Assembly: GCA_023397045.1 (NCBI GenBank)
Contig: JAEWUR010000351.1
Coordinates: 1 to 6,168, forward strand
Origin: Planctomycetota bacterium
GTDB lineage: Bacteria; Planctomycetota; Planctomycetia; Pirellulales; Thermoguttaceae
Length of the DNA: 6,168 bases
Direction of reading: 5' to 3'
This document shows, piece by piece, positions 1-5,670 of this stretch. The position numbers and the translations under genes were made by a program. The notes beneath the pieces were generated by a model. It did not search any database. It saw only the letters and a program-made list of their open reading frames with translations, and was not told the DNA's origin. Positions within the stretch are counted from its first letter, which is position 1. Each line of letters opens with the position of its first letter.

Positions 1-260
1 ACGCCAAGGATGAGGCAACAATCACCATCGACAAGAAAGACCTCAAAGAAAAAACCCAAAAAGCCGTCGAAAAGACCGAAGAAGCCGGAGGCAAGATTCT
101 CGACAAGACGGGCGATGCGCTCCACGGGGCAGCCGAACGATTGCGTGGAGCGCCGGACGACCACCGCGATCCAGCGAAGACGCCGCCGGCCAATGACGAG
201 ACGACGCGACAACCTGACCAGACCATCTCTCCGCCTGACCCAAGTGAATCCGATCGTTAG
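1..260 (+). CDS. C-terminal end of an unrecognised charged protein (5' end outside window)
   Basis: The third forward frame is open from the window edge (first full codon at base 3) to a TAG at 258-260, giving 85 residues with no start codon inside. The first ~50 residues (AKDEATITIDKKDLKEK..., then KAVEKTEEAGGKILDKTGDALHGAAERLRG) are rich in Lys, Glu and Ala and look like amphipathic helix. The last ~35 are a Pro/Asp/Thr-rich, probably disordered tail ending DPSESDR. Codon use, with mostly G or C in third position, supports coding. Such an acidic/basic helix plus disordered tail could end an envelope- or stress-related protein, but I recognise no family and assign no function. A longer ORF in another frame over the same bases (10-660) gives an arginine-rich, implausible protein and is its shadow. 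Confidence 0.7.
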   Translation, partial: AKDEATITIDKKDLKEKTQKAVEKTEEAGGKILDKTGDALHGAAERLRGAPDDHRDPAKTPPANDETTRQPDQTISPPDPSESDR

Positions 261-286
261 CCGGCGCGACAACTACCGGCAACCAG

Positions 287-544
287 ATGAGAGGCAATAC
301 GCCTTCCAATTCGAAAATGCGCTGGTTTCGTCTATCCTCCAGCCAGTCAAATCCAACGCATTCCGTCATTCGCTTGCGGTTTCCCAAGGGCCCCGGCACA
401 TCGTTGAATTCGAATCCCTATTCCGGTGCAGTTGCCGACGTGGGGGTATTGGCGGCCGAATTGGCCCGAATTGTAGCCGTCTGGCCAATGCTGCCGGCGG
501 CAATTCGCCGGGCTATGCTGTCACTGGTGGAGTGCAATGGTTAG
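287..544 (+). CDS. Small ORF with an AWPxLPxxIR-type C-terminal motif; possible remnant
   Basis: This is an 85-residue ORF starting at ATG 287, 26 bases after the upstream stop. There is no good ribosome binding site. The N-terminal half (MRGNTPSNSKMRWFRLSSSQ...) looks like random sequence. The C-terminal ~35 residues (LAAELARIVAVWPMLPAAIR...) resemble a short motif I associate, from memory, with small proteins or protein ends near tyrosine recombinases in planctomycete genomes. No recombinase is visible here, so this may be a leftover fragment. Its TAG stop (542-544) overlaps the TAA stop of the opposing radical SAM gene, so the two are convergent. It could equally be non-coding; the motif is the only argument for it. 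Confidence 0.35.
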   Translation: MRGNTPSNSKMRWFRLSSSQSNPTHSVIRLRFPKGPGTSLNSNPYSGAVADVGVLAAELARIVAVWPMLPAAIRRAMLSLVECNG

Positions 545-1779
545 GGGGTGGCGATCAGGTTCGCCTTGCAGGCTTTAGCAGGCATCGAGTATCGCTCACA
601 AATCTCCAGGAACGGTCCCACGATCAGTTCCTGGGCCACGTTCTCCCCCAGTCGCCATGAACCACCACGAAATGCCAGTCGTTCTTCCGCCGAGAAATGC
701 TGATACACCCGCTTCATCTGCTCCATCACCGGCGGCAGGCCGCCCTGCTGCGGTCGTGTGATCTTGGCCACGGAGTAGATGATGCCGTGTATGCCAACTT
801 CATGGCCAAAAGCAACCAACCTCTCCAAATCGCTCATCGACTGGACGTCCGGCAGGCCGAAATCGGCCATCGTTTTGTCGCCGCCCAACGGATCGCGCGC
901 GAACAACGGGTCGATTCGCAAGAAGACGGGCAGGCCCTCCTTGCACAACCGCCGAATCGCCTCCATCCGGTTTTCGACGCTCGGGGCCGCCGGATCAAGC
1001 AACCGGCGATGCTCATCGTTAAAGAATGCCAACGAAATTTCCAACCGAAGCGGCGAAAAAAAGGGGACAGGCACCATTTGTGCGAAGCACCCGAAGGGCC
1101 GTTCCGGCAAATGGTGCCTGTCCCCTTTTTTCCGCATTGGATGACCAGCCGGCAACTCGTTGAGACGGCGCAACGCCTGAATATACCTGTCATCCACCAG
1201 CGCCGCCGGGTTTTTCGTCAACAGCGTGACCGTCGTAAACCGATTTCGGTGTTCAGCCAGCTTTTCCAGCGTGAAAAGCGTGTGGCGATGCTCCTGCTCC
1301 AATGGCTGGAGCGCATCGGTGCTATTCGACAGATGCACCGGTGCGGGCGGAACGTCAAAGACCTCCAGCGACTCCAAATCCTTACATAAATCTTGCCTAA
1401 AACGACTCTTGCAGTCGGGCTGTCGGGCACTGTAACCGTTGACGTAGCAGTATCGGCACTTGTGTCCGCAGCCCGTGTACACATTGATCGAATACCGATG
1501 GCCCGATGGAAACTCGCGCTGATCGGCAAATGGGCAGTACCATTTGACGACTCTCGGCCGAGTGACTTCTAACAAATCCTTCTTCGATCCATGCGGCAGA
1601 AAGTATAGCGCCACCGCCGCACGATCTTCCTCGCCCATCTTCTCGAAAACCGGCCGATATTTCGGATGAACCCGGCTGGCGAGCGAAAGTCCCTTGCCGG
1701 CCTCCCCTCGCCCGCTCGCGGGAGAGGGGCCGGGGGTGAGGGCGTTTTCCTCAGCAAATAGAAGCCTGCTCTGACACAT
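541..1779 (-). CDS. SplB-like radical SAM protein with two in-frame repeat insertions
   Basis: This 412-residue protein is probably a cytoplasmic [4Fe-4S] radical SAM enzyme of the spore photoproduct lyase-like (COG1533) group. The cluster motif CGHKCRYC (Cys104, Cys108, Cys111) follows the family-typical NVYTG. Later strands are recognisable: VHLSNSTDALQ (149-159), TTVTLLTKN (182-190), LRLEISLAFF (244-253) and VFLRIDPLF (285-293). Where spore photoproduct lyase has its hydrogen-donor cysteine (ASCTSD) this protein has LSNSTD, so it is not a canonical lyase. The chosen ATG (1777-1779) has AGGA six bases upstream; the ORF could open from 1857, but that would overlap the upstream gene by 70 bases. 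Residues ~14-30 and 217-241 are encoded by repeat elements, listed separately. It is the last gene of a three-gene minus-strand unit, 8 bases after the DUF523 gene. The substrate is unknown. Confidence 0.88.
   Translation of the reverse strand: MCQSRLLFAEENALTPGPSPASGRGEAGKGLSLASRVHPKYRPVFEKMGEEDRAAVALYFLPHGSKKDLLEVTRPRVVKWYCPFADQREFPSGHRYSINVYTGCGHKCRYCYVNGYSARQPDCKSRFRQDLCKDLESLEVFDVPPAPVHLSNSTDALQPLEQEHRHTLFTLEKLAEHRNRFTTVTLLTKNPAALVDDRYIQALRRLNELPAGHPMRKKGDRHHLPERPFGCFAQMVPVPFFSPLRLEISLAFFNDEHRRLLDPAAPSVENRMEAIRRLCKEGLPVFLRIDPLFARDPLGGDKTMADFGLPDVQSMSDLERLVAFGHEVGIHGIIYSVAKITRPQQGGLPPVMEQMKRVYQHFSAEERLAFRGGSWRLGENVAQELIVGPFLEICERYSMPAKACKANLIATP
1057..1131. repeat. 75-bp palindromic repeat inserted in frame in the radical SAM gene
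   Basis: Two perfect 24-base inverted arms (1057-1080 and 1108-1131) flank a 27-base loop. The arm begins with A6, then GGGGACAGGCACCATTTG. The element is exactly 75 bases and encodes residues 217-241 (KKGDRHHL...VPVPFF) of the minus-strand radical SAM protein, between HPMR and SPLRLEISLAFF. The second radical SAM protein in the window has no comparable segment at this place. I translated all six frames of the element and found no stop in any. I recognise the GGGGACAGGCACC arm from memory as a dispersed bacterial palindrome, possibly moved by REP-associated (IS200-like) transposases. No transposase of that type is in the window. Confidence 0.85.
1690..1744. repeat. GC-rich palindromic dispersed repeat encoding LTPGPSPASGRGE
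   Basis: The core hairpin pairs CCCCTC (1704-1709) with GAGGGG (1724-1729) and CCCGC (1711-1715) with GCGGG (1718-1722), with one g/a mismatch and a two-base tip. On the minus strand, 1690-1740 reads LTPGPSPASGRGEAGKG, residues 14-30 of the radical SAM protein. This peptide is a well-known translated form of an abundant dispersed repeat in many GC-rich genomes, including planctomycetes (from memory). It sits between the chosen start codon and the first family-like residues (HPKYRP), so it either lengthened the N-terminus or separated the original start from its gene. The outer edges are estimates. Confidence 0.7.
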
Positions 1780-1785
1780 GGCCAA

Positions 1786-1789
1786 TCCT
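1786..1789 (-). promoter_or_regulatory. Ribosome binding site deciding the start of the long radical SAM gene
   Basis: AGGA on the minus strand lies six bases before the ATG at 1779. The TAG stop of the upstream DUF523 gene (1790-1788) falls inside this site, so ribosomes ending the upstream gene stop on the next gene's binding site. This favours the 1779 start and suggests translational coupling. Confidence 0.6.
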
Positions 1790-2246
1790 ATCCCACTCGA
1801 ATCACCATGACACCGCCGCGAGTGAGGACTTCGCCCGTCACGCCGTCCCGATCGCACGAAGGGCTTCCGCCTTTGAGATAAGCCCGTCTCGCGCCGACGA
1901 TTTCCGCGATTTCCAAAGCGTACCGCGCGCCGTCAACATGAAACCGAGTCACGTCCTCGCCCGTCTCGGGTGCGATGATTCGCAGTCCCTCATCCAACAC
2001 CTGAGCGCCCGTGCCGTGAAGCATTTCACCCGTTCTCGGCGTTGGCATCCCGCCGAGTTGCTCGGGGCAGATCGGCACGAGAACGTATCGCTGCTTGAGT
2101 CGCCGGATAAGTTCCTCCCGCTTCTTCGGTCTGCGTCCATGCCACCGGCAAGGAATGCCAAGCAAACACGCGCTGACCAAGACTGGCTCAGCACAGTCGC
2201 CACCGTCGAAAAGACGGCCCTGCCCACGAGTCATATTACGTGCCAT
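1788..2246 (-). CDS. DUF523 / TudS-like iron-sulfur desulfurase family protein
   Basis: This 152-residue protein is close to full length for a stand-alone DUF523 protein. Family signatures in order are VSACLLGIPCRWHGRRP (24-40), VPICPEQLGGMPTPR (57-71), a DVTRFHVDGA segment (98-107) and KGGSPSCDRD (125-134). Cys27, Cys60 and Cys131 are the likely three cluster ligands. The family includes TudS, a thiouracil desulfurase whose [4Fe-4S] cluster is held by only three cysteines, leaving one iron free to bind sulfur. The usual SPSCG motif is SPSCD here and the C-terminal section is short, so this is a variant subgroup. ATG 2246 has GGAG seven bases upstream and overlaps the end of the preceding radical SAM gene by 11 bases, so the two are surely cotranscribed. 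A role in removing or handling sulfur on a nucleobase is inferred from the family only. Confidence 0.85.
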   Translation of the reverse strand: MARNMTRGQGRLFDGGDCAEPVLVSACLLGIPCRWHGRRPKKREELIRRLKQRYVLVPICPEQLGGMPTPRTGEMLHGTGAQVLDEGLRIIAPETGEDVTRFHVDGARYALEIAEIVGARRAYLKGGSPSCDRDGVTGEVLTRGGVMVIRVG

Positions 2247-2979
2247 GCGAAGTCTCCGGCGTATTCCTGAACCTCTCTAAATCTTTCTTGATGAGGTAAT
2301 GGTGGCCTTCCAGAGCGGTCTCAATGTCGATCAGAAAGCGATGCCAATCAATGGCCGCCTCGCGCTGCCGGTTGTGGTTGAGTTTGCCAATCTTCCAGAA
2401 ATCGACATCGCCCCGGAGGCTTTCAACGACTTTGATCGCTTCACTCGGGTCCACAACCGGCTCGACGGATACCCAGGTGACAATTCCCCGCCGGTGAGCT
2501 TCCCGAATCGCCTCGACGCGCTCGGCGATTGGCGGCGCGCCCGGTTCCCACTGCGCGCGCAGACTTTCGCTTAGAAAGATGATCGTCGCGCCGTATTTCC
2601 AGCCATTGCGAGCGAGAATGTCGAAATCCTGGGTGCTCCGACGGCCGCCCTTCGTGAGCACCTGGACGCGAAGATGAAACTGTTCCAGCAGAAGCAATGC
2701 TTCTCGCGTGAGCCGGGCGGCTTCATCCGAATGGTACGGGTCGCTCATAAAGCTCAGCAGGATTTCCCGTGGGTCCCCTTGCATCCGCCGCGCGTCTCGC
2801 TCAAGTTCCCGCAAGATGTTCTTGCGCGGCTGTGGGTCGAACGCCCATGCGTCGATCGTCTTCCGCAAGACCGCCGGGCAGTAGCAGTATCGGCAGGCGT
2901 GGGAGCAGCCGGTGAACAGGTTCACCGCCAAGTCGCTGTATTCGCGTGCCTTGCCGCGAGGTTCATAAATGATCGACAT
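2236..2979 (-). CDS. Short SplB-like radical SAM protein
   Basis: This 247-residue protein is a probable [4Fe-4S] radical SAM enzyme of the COG1533 group and the first gene of the three-gene unit. The motif CSHACRYC (Cys25, Cys29, Cys32) follows LAVNLFTG, and an extra Cys34 comes right after it. Further family-like segments are ILLSFMSDPY (73-82), RVQVLTKGG (104-112), TWVSVEPVVDP (168-178) and FWKIGKLN (194-201). The position matching the hydrogen-donor cysteine of spore photoproduct lyase is occupied by FM in LSFMSD. The ORF opens at 3039, but ATG 2979 is preferred: it has GGAG nine bases upstream and directly starts the family-like MSIIYEPRGKA, whereas ATG 3000 and the upstream codons lack a binding site. 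Its last 11 bases overlap the DUF523 start. It aligns by eye with the longer radical SAM protein along its length, so the two are paralogues with probably related substrates. Confidence 0.88.
   Translation of the reverse strand: MSIIYEPRGKAREYSDLAVNLFTGCSHACRYCYCPAVLRKTIDAWAFDPQPRKNILRELERDARRMQGDPREILLSFMSDPYHSDEAARLTREALLLLEQFHLRVQVLTKGGRRSTQDFDILARNGWKYGATIIFLSESLRAQWEPGAPPIAERVEAIREAHRRGIVTWVSVEPVVDPSEAIKVVESLRGDVDFWKIGKLNHNRQREAAIDWHRFLIDIETALEGHHYLIKKDLERFRNTPETSHGT
2254..2257 (-). promoter_or_regulatory. Ribosome binding site of the DUF523 gene, inside the preceding gene
   Basis: GGAG on the minus strand is followed by seven bases and then ATG 2246. It lies within the last codons of the short radical SAM gene, which ends ...PETSHGT. 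This supports 2246 rather than the in-frame ATG at 2234 as the start. Confidence 0.6.
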
Positions 2980-2988
2980 GAGTGGCGT

Positions 2989-2992
2989 CTCC
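2989..2992 (-). promoter_or_regulatory. Ribosome binding site deciding the start of the short radical SAM gene
   Basis: GGAG on the minus strand lies nine bases before ATG 2979. The 73 bases between the upstream nuclease-gene stop (3053) and this start (2980-3052) hold no other gene. They contain a TAATGAT-like stretch that might be a -10 box, but no convincing -35, so I do not call a promoter. Confidence 0.55.
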
Positions 2993-3052
2993 GTTATCAT
3001 TGCGGGCAACCATTGGCGCCAGCACGGAATCATTACCACAGACTATTCTGCA

Positions 3053-4158
3053 TCAGAGTTCCTCATACTCCCAGAACTTCACGTTAATCCCAGAAGGTGA
3101 TGTAATCTCAACCGGACACATCTGAAAGTCTTGACCTTCCTTGGGGATAAATGACTTGGCTTTTATCCACTGGCTAAGGTCTTTCAACGATGTGTGGCGT
3201 TCGACTTCTTTGGCAAACAGACCGTCAGCAATAAAGAAGTGCGGTTCCCCGGAAATACGAGGTGTTCCAGCGAATCCGCGGACCACCATCCCGCACGACC
3301 AGTCATCTATTGCCGGGCAAGATTTTAAGTGGAACGCTTTCGCTACAAACTCGCCTGCACCAGCCGATAGCACTTTTTGGTACTTCGGTAACTGATTTTG
3401 CATCTTCTCCAGACATGTTTTCTCTCCGCGATTGAGAACCTCCTTGAAATCAGCCGTCGCGATCATCCATTTCAGTTCGATTGCCATCACATAGGATTCA
3501 CTTTGAGACCATACAAGCAAGTCGATGTCTCCTTTGACACCATCAAGGTCGAATTTCACTGAATCGGTTGCCTTGAACCCGGCTTTTCTGAATATATCAA
3601 CCAATTCGCCGGCGAAGTGTTTGGCTAGATTGCGGTCGGTTGGTCCATAGAGTTGTGGATGTGTTCTTGCCACATGGGCACAGAAGTTTCTTTCCCATGA
3701 GGAGCTTGTCAGCATCCAGGGACTGGCAGCAAGCCGTCCATTACCCAATGACAAGAATGGAGCTATCGCTATATCAGGCGTATCTGACGAACGGTCGTAT
3801 GTGTGAAGGTCTACCAATCGGCCGACAGTCCGCTTCTCAATCCCCACGCAGTCGGCGATCCAATCAATCAGTACATCTCGGGGCTTTGTCAAGAGTTGGA
3901 TCATCTTAACATGCTTCTCGCCTGTTAGGCGGAATGCCACCGCAAGATGAATGAGCGCCAACGTAAGGACGGCCTTCCAAAATGTCCGAATCGTGAGAAT
4001 CGGAATGCCGTCAAAGCTCCAAGAGGACGGCAATACCAGCCCCTCTCGTAACAAGTTGCCCACGGGCGACAGTAGATTGCGACATGTACCAAAATCAGGA
4101 AACCAGTCTGTCATTTCTCGTGGTGCAAGTGTCTCAAACCCTCTTGACAGTTCTCGGG
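3053..4158 (-). pseudogene. C-terminal part of an IS-interrupted PD-(D/E)XK nuclease-like gene
   Basis: This is the downstream half of a gene split by the IS66-family element. Rejoined to its N-terminal half it gives a protein of 531 residues if counted from TTG 6160; this part supplies residues 167-531. A restriction-endonuclease-like core is visible: GELVDIF with Glu348, then KGDIDLLVW (Asp374/Asp376), then VMAIELKW (Glu391, Lys393), then a helix with Gln417 and Gln419. This is the usual E...D...ExK...Q pattern. Residues around 212-240 are a hydrophobic helix-rich stretch. An ORF reads through from inside the IS (TTG 4240), adding about 27 IS-encoded residues before the host sequence, so an orphan nuclease domain could still be made. 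The gene is visibly less GC-rich than its neighbours. I do not recognise the full protein; a defence or restriction role is only a guess from the nuclease core. Confidence 0.75.
4150..4158. repeat. Target-site duplication, left copy
   Basis: The plus-strand sequence GTTCTCGGG directly precedes the left terminal repeat of the IS66-family element and is repeated exactly after its right end (5662-5670). It belongs to the interrupted nuclease gene. Confidence 0.85.
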
Positions 4159-4179
4159 GTAACCGTTCACACCCTGGGG
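4159..4179. repeat. Left terminal inverted repeat of the IS66-family element
   Basis: Reads GTAACCGTTCACACCC followed by TGGGG on the plus strand. It matches 20 of 21 bases of the other end. The transposase stop codon (TGA, 4169-4167) lies inside this repeat. Confidence 0.9.
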
Positions 4180-5579
4180 AGCAATGAGGGGGCTGATTGA
4201 TGGGTAAAATGGGCTTCAACGGCGGCAGCGACAAAGGCAAAAACGTTGCGACGCTGTTGGCGACAGGTTTCGATCACGGTCAGCATCGTTTCTACGAAGC
4301 AACTACCGGCAGCGCTTTGTGTCCCAAACGACAGCTTCCGCCAAATCACCGCGTGACGCAACGACCGTTCGCCCGCGTTGTTCGTCGGTTCAACCCCTTC
4401 GTGATGCAAAAACGTCCACAGCCACCCGCGATGTTCGTACAATTCACGGCACGTCCCACGCGCATTGCTGCCCGTGCTTTGCATTCCGCGCAGCAGCAAA
4501 CGCTCCACTTTTCGACGCACCGGCCCCATGCGGCGAACCAACGCCGCGCGGCTGATCCCGCCAGCATGATAATCGGCCCAATGCTCGAACAACTCGCAGG
4601 TGGCCGCGCGCAGACGCACACCCAACCACTTTGCCCGCTTGTCGCCGGTGTCAATCATTGCTTGAAAATCACGCCGCAGATGTGCCCAACACCATTGCAA
4701 ACGCCCCACCTGCCAATACATCTTCGCCCGATCACAGGTGACAATGCCCTGGAACCTCTCGGTCAAGAAGTCGTTAAGTGCCGTGGCTTCGCGTGTCGGT
4801 CGCACCGCGAACACCGTGAACAGCCGGGCCACGAACGTCCACAGCCACGCCTTGCCGTTCTCTTGCTTGGTCGCCGTTTCGTCGATGTTCAAATGCTCTT
4901 CGGTCGGCAATTGGGCCGCCAGTTCCTCGTACGACGGTCGCACCGCTTCGGTGACTTGGTTTTGCATCTTCACCGTCAACGCCGGACAGCACGGTTGGTT
5001 CAACAGCGTGCCGAGAAACTCGGCCGTACGCCGTTTGCTCTGACGAAAGTAGGCCATCAGCAAAGCCGTAAACGCCAGCAATCGCGGCCCCGACTGTCCC
5101 TGCGGCACGCCGGCGGGCAGTTCGGCACATGTCGCCTCGCCGCAACAAGGACACGTCAACCGATGCCGTTGGTATTCGGTAACAATCGGCTTGATCTCGG
5201 GCAATTCCCAAACTTGATGTCGAAGCGGCGCAGGGTCATTGCCGACGAGCTTCGCCCCACAGCGTCGGCATTGGGCCGGTTTGAGCGGTTCCACAGCTTG
5301 GCAATCTTTCGTGGGTATCAAGGATCGCTCATGTTTCTTATGGCCGGGTTGCCCGCCGCGTTTATTCTTGGACTTTCGTTGTGGCGGCTTCGGCCGAGCG
5401 TGGGGATGTTGCGTACTGGGCGGCAGCGAGGAGTTTTGCGGCGTTTTGCCCTTCATCTGCCGTTCCAATTCCTCGATTCTCGCTTTCATTTCCGCGTTTG
5501 CCGCCAACAGCGCGCGAATGATCGCCTGGGCTTCCGGCGGCTGGCGAACAATGATTTCCTCAGTAATATTCGGCGACAT
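4167..5579 (-). CDS. tnpC: IS66-family transposase TnpC
   Basis: This 470-residue transposase catalyses movement of the surrounding element. The N-terminus has a short coiled-coil-like helix (~28-43, MKARIEELERQMKG). Then comes the conserved PQNSSLPPS and a basic RGGQPGH segment (74-80). A zinc-binding region follows with Cys104/Cys107 (CRRC) and Cys143/Cys146 (CPCC). The DDE catalytic residues are readable as Asp233 (NIDETATK), Asp283 (TCDRAKMYW) and Glu404 (NNAGERSLR). WCWAHLRRDF (296-305) is the typical IS66 C/H motif after the second Asp. The length matches single-gene IS66 elements and no frameshift or missing key residue is seen. The start at 5579 has only a weak AAAGGG directly upstream. 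The frame ends 8 bases inside the element's terminus. Confidence 0.95.
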   Translation of the reverse strand: MSPNITEEIIVRQPPEAQAIIRALLAANAEMKARIEELERQMKGKTPQNSSLPPSTQHPHARPKPPQRKSKNKRGGQPGHKKHERSLIPTKDCQAVEPLKPAQCRRCGAKLVGNDPAPLRHQVWELPEIKPIVTEYQRHRLTCPCCGEATCAELPAGVPQGQSGPRLLAFTALLMAYFRQSKRRTAEFLGTLLNQPCCPALTVKMQNQVTEAVRPSYEELAAQLPTEEHLNIDETATKQENGKAWLWTFVARLFTVFAVRPTREATALNDFLTERFQGIVTCDRAKMYWQVGRLQWCWAHLRRDFQAMIDTGDKRAKWLGVRLRAATCELFEHWADYHAGGISRAALVRRMGPVRRKVERLLLRGMQSTGSNARGTCRELYEHRGWLWTFLHHEGVEPTNNAGERSLRHAVIWRKLSFGTQSAAGSCFVETMLTVIETCRQQRRNVFAFVAAAVEAHFTHQSAPSLLPRV

Positions 5580-5640
5580 GGCCCTTTATGTCGCCAAAAA
5601 GCTTGTCCGTGTCCAGATCAGTTTATCGAAAAAACAATCA

Positions 5641-5661
5641 CCCCGGGGTGTGAACGGTTAC
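5641..5661. repeat. Right terminal inverted repeat of the IS66-family element
   Basis: On the minus strand this reads GTAACCGTTCACACCC then CGGGG, matching the left end except for C in place of T at position 17. Confidence 0.9.
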
Positions 5662-5670
5662 GTTCTCGGG
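5662..5670. repeat. Target-site duplication, right copy
   Basis: GTTCTCGGG on the plus strand, identical to 4150-4158. On the minus strand both copies fall in the same codon phase of the interrupted gene. Deleting the element plus one copy therefore gives ...DIARELSRGFETL... with no frameshift. Confidence 0.85.

Larger units (their letters stand above)
4159..5661 (-). mobile_element. IS66-family insertion sequence, single-ORF (tnpC only) type
   Basis: This 1503-bp element is bounded by 21-bp terminal inverted repeats that begin GTAACCGTTCACACCC and differ at one base (4159-4179 against 5641-5661). Exact 9-bp direct repeats flank it. It contains only the tnpC transposase gene and lacks tnpA and tnpB, as in the short ISBst12-like branch of IS66. 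Both ends, the duplication and the transposase frame are intact, so it may be mobile or recently inserted. It lies in the same orientation as the gene it interrupts. About 82 bases separate its right end from the transposase start, with no clear promoter. Confidence 0.93.

Noticed and set aside
261..540. A terminator between the convergent genes
   Set aside because: I looked for a stem followed by a T run on either strand near the overlapping stops and found none. Apart from the weak 287-544 ORF I see nothing else in this stretch.
10..660. A 216-codon plus-strand ORF
   Set aside because: It gives an extremely Arg/Lys/Pro-rich protein with no motif. The better coding frame over 1-260 is the third frame, and the rest lies over unrelated sequence and the end of the radical SAM gene.
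697..1389. A 230-codon plus-strand ORF opposite the long radical SAM gene
   Set aside because: It is antisense to a gene with clear family motifs. It stays open partly because the 75-bp palindrome has no stops in any frame.
541..1779. Annotation as true spore photoproduct lyase (splB)
   Set aside because: The hydrogen-donor cysteine is not at the expected position, and a second paralogue plus a desulfurase-like gene suggest another role, so no gene symbol was given.
1780..1857. Upstream start for the long radical SAM gene at 1857
   Set aside because: It would overlap the DUF523 gene by 70 bases and has no family-like residues. ATG 1779 has a well-spaced AGGA.
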